DNA from: a bacterium
Lineage (GTDB): Bacteria; Bacteroidota; Bacteroidia; Bacteroidales; Bacteroidaceae
Assembly (NCBI GenBank): GCA_004559785.1
Contig: SFXD01000103.1
Location: 1-6,301, forward strand
Length of the DNA stretch: 6,301 nucleotides
Direction: 5' to 3'
In this document: positions 5,928-6,301 of the stretch, piece by piece
How positions within the stretch are numbered: the first letter of the stretch is position 1
Layout of the letters: every line of letters starts with the position of its first letter
Made by a program: the position numbers and the translations under genes
The notes under the pieces: generated by a model
Database searches by the model: none
What the model saw: the letters and a program-made list of their open reading frames with translations, nothing else
What the model was told of the DNA's origin: nothing

Positions 5928-6301
5928 TGTAATGTCTATCATTTGGTATTTCACATCTCTTCACACAGTCATCTCCTTCGCTGTCCTTCACATGCAGGTA
6001 CAGGTGGCTGTCCGTAGCGGATATGTGGTATATCGGATGCGGGAAGCGTAATACGATTCTCCTGCTTCCGCTCCAGTCAAACACAAGGATGCAGTCAGAG
6101 CAATACGGCTCGTCCAAGATTCGCTTGTCCGAATACAGGGCAAAGACATGGCTGCTGTTTGCACACAGGTCCAGCACCCCGTTCCTCGTATCTGCCATGG
6201 GGACCACCTGACTCATTCCTCCCACCACCTCAGCCACGTAGTCGGGATTGCCATACCTGTAGGACTCTACAACGTCTATCCCACCATCGCAGACCCTTAG
6301 G
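5770..6301 (-). CDS. TolB-like 6-bladed beta-propeller protein, C-terminal part, with anomalous 3' extension
   Basis: The frame is open from the right edge, so the N-terminus and any lipoprotein signal are missing. The readable part contains GVLDLCANSSHVFALYSD, CILVFDWSG and HPIYHISATDSHLYLHV, which matches the last blades of the TolB-like propeller family of Bacteroides (pattern: IYALYSG, then LLVFDWDG, then a final I-x-x-Y strand). The family's usual last strand corresponds here to CVKRCEIP, near 5945. Beyond that the frame runs about 57 more codons to the stop at 5770 with proline/arginine-rich, unfamily-like sequence that is only the shadow of the MauE-like gene. A tandem TGA-TAG sits at 5941-5936 in a neighbouring frame, exactly where a stop would be expected. 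I infer a one-base indel (or sequencing error) near the end of the gene. The propeller itself seems otherwise intact. Confidence 0.72.
   Translation of the reverse strand, partial: LRVCDGGIDVVESYRYGNPDYVAEVVGGMSQVVPMADTRNGVLDLCANSSHVFALYSDKRILDEPYCSDCILVFDWSGSRRIVLRFPHPIYHISATDSHLYLHVKDSEGDDCVKRCEIPNDRHYNGNDYECVRVLEPVQVAVRTLVRPDGGCLHGIPGLRPAVRPWHGYRQHGMPV

Overview
The window is a tightly packed stretch with every supportable gene on the minus strand, so it is transcribed from the right edge towards the left. The protein families point to a gut-type Bacteroidales bacterium (phylum Bacteroidota). They are small NVEALA-motif secreted peptides, a 6-bladed beta-propeller lipoprotein, a TolB-like propeller, a MauE/DoxX-type redox membrane protein, a large transglutaminase-like lipoprotein and an accessory signal peptidase I. 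I cannot name the genus. The large genes are clearly GC-rich. The first ~480 bases and the short intergenic leaders are AT-rich.

In transcription order the layout is: the C-terminal part of a TolB-like beta-propeller (cut by the right edge), running without a stop into a MauE-like membrane protein; a ~210-base gap with a 48-codon open remnant; NVEALA peptide no. 2; a beta-propeller lipoprotein; a transglutaminase-like lipoprotein whose last codons overlap the next start by 10 bases; signal peptidase I; a ~95-base AT-rich leader that opens with a perfect Shine-Dalgarno sequence and an ATG-TAG pair; NVEALA peptide no. 1; and a non-coding left end with a strong inverted repeat. No convincing promoter or U-tract terminator is visible inside, so most of it could be one operon.

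My functional reading is inference: the cluster looks like an envelope system for making and handling small cysteine-rich exported peptides. Both peptides have a hydrophobic leader, an ENIEA[L/M]S-x-GE motif, and a tail with exactly five cysteines and matching first and last Cys-Cys spacings. The NVEALA motif contains an A-x-S tripeptide that fits the signal peptidase -3/-1 rule, and a signal peptidase is encoded in the cluster. MauE-like proteins are tied to periplasmic disulfide chemistry. The two lipoproteins would sit at the cell surface or in the periplasm. The most notable irregularities are the 158-185 base overlap of the propeller and MauE frames, which looks like loss of a tandem stop by a one-base indel, and the start-stop element before NVEALA peptide no. 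1.
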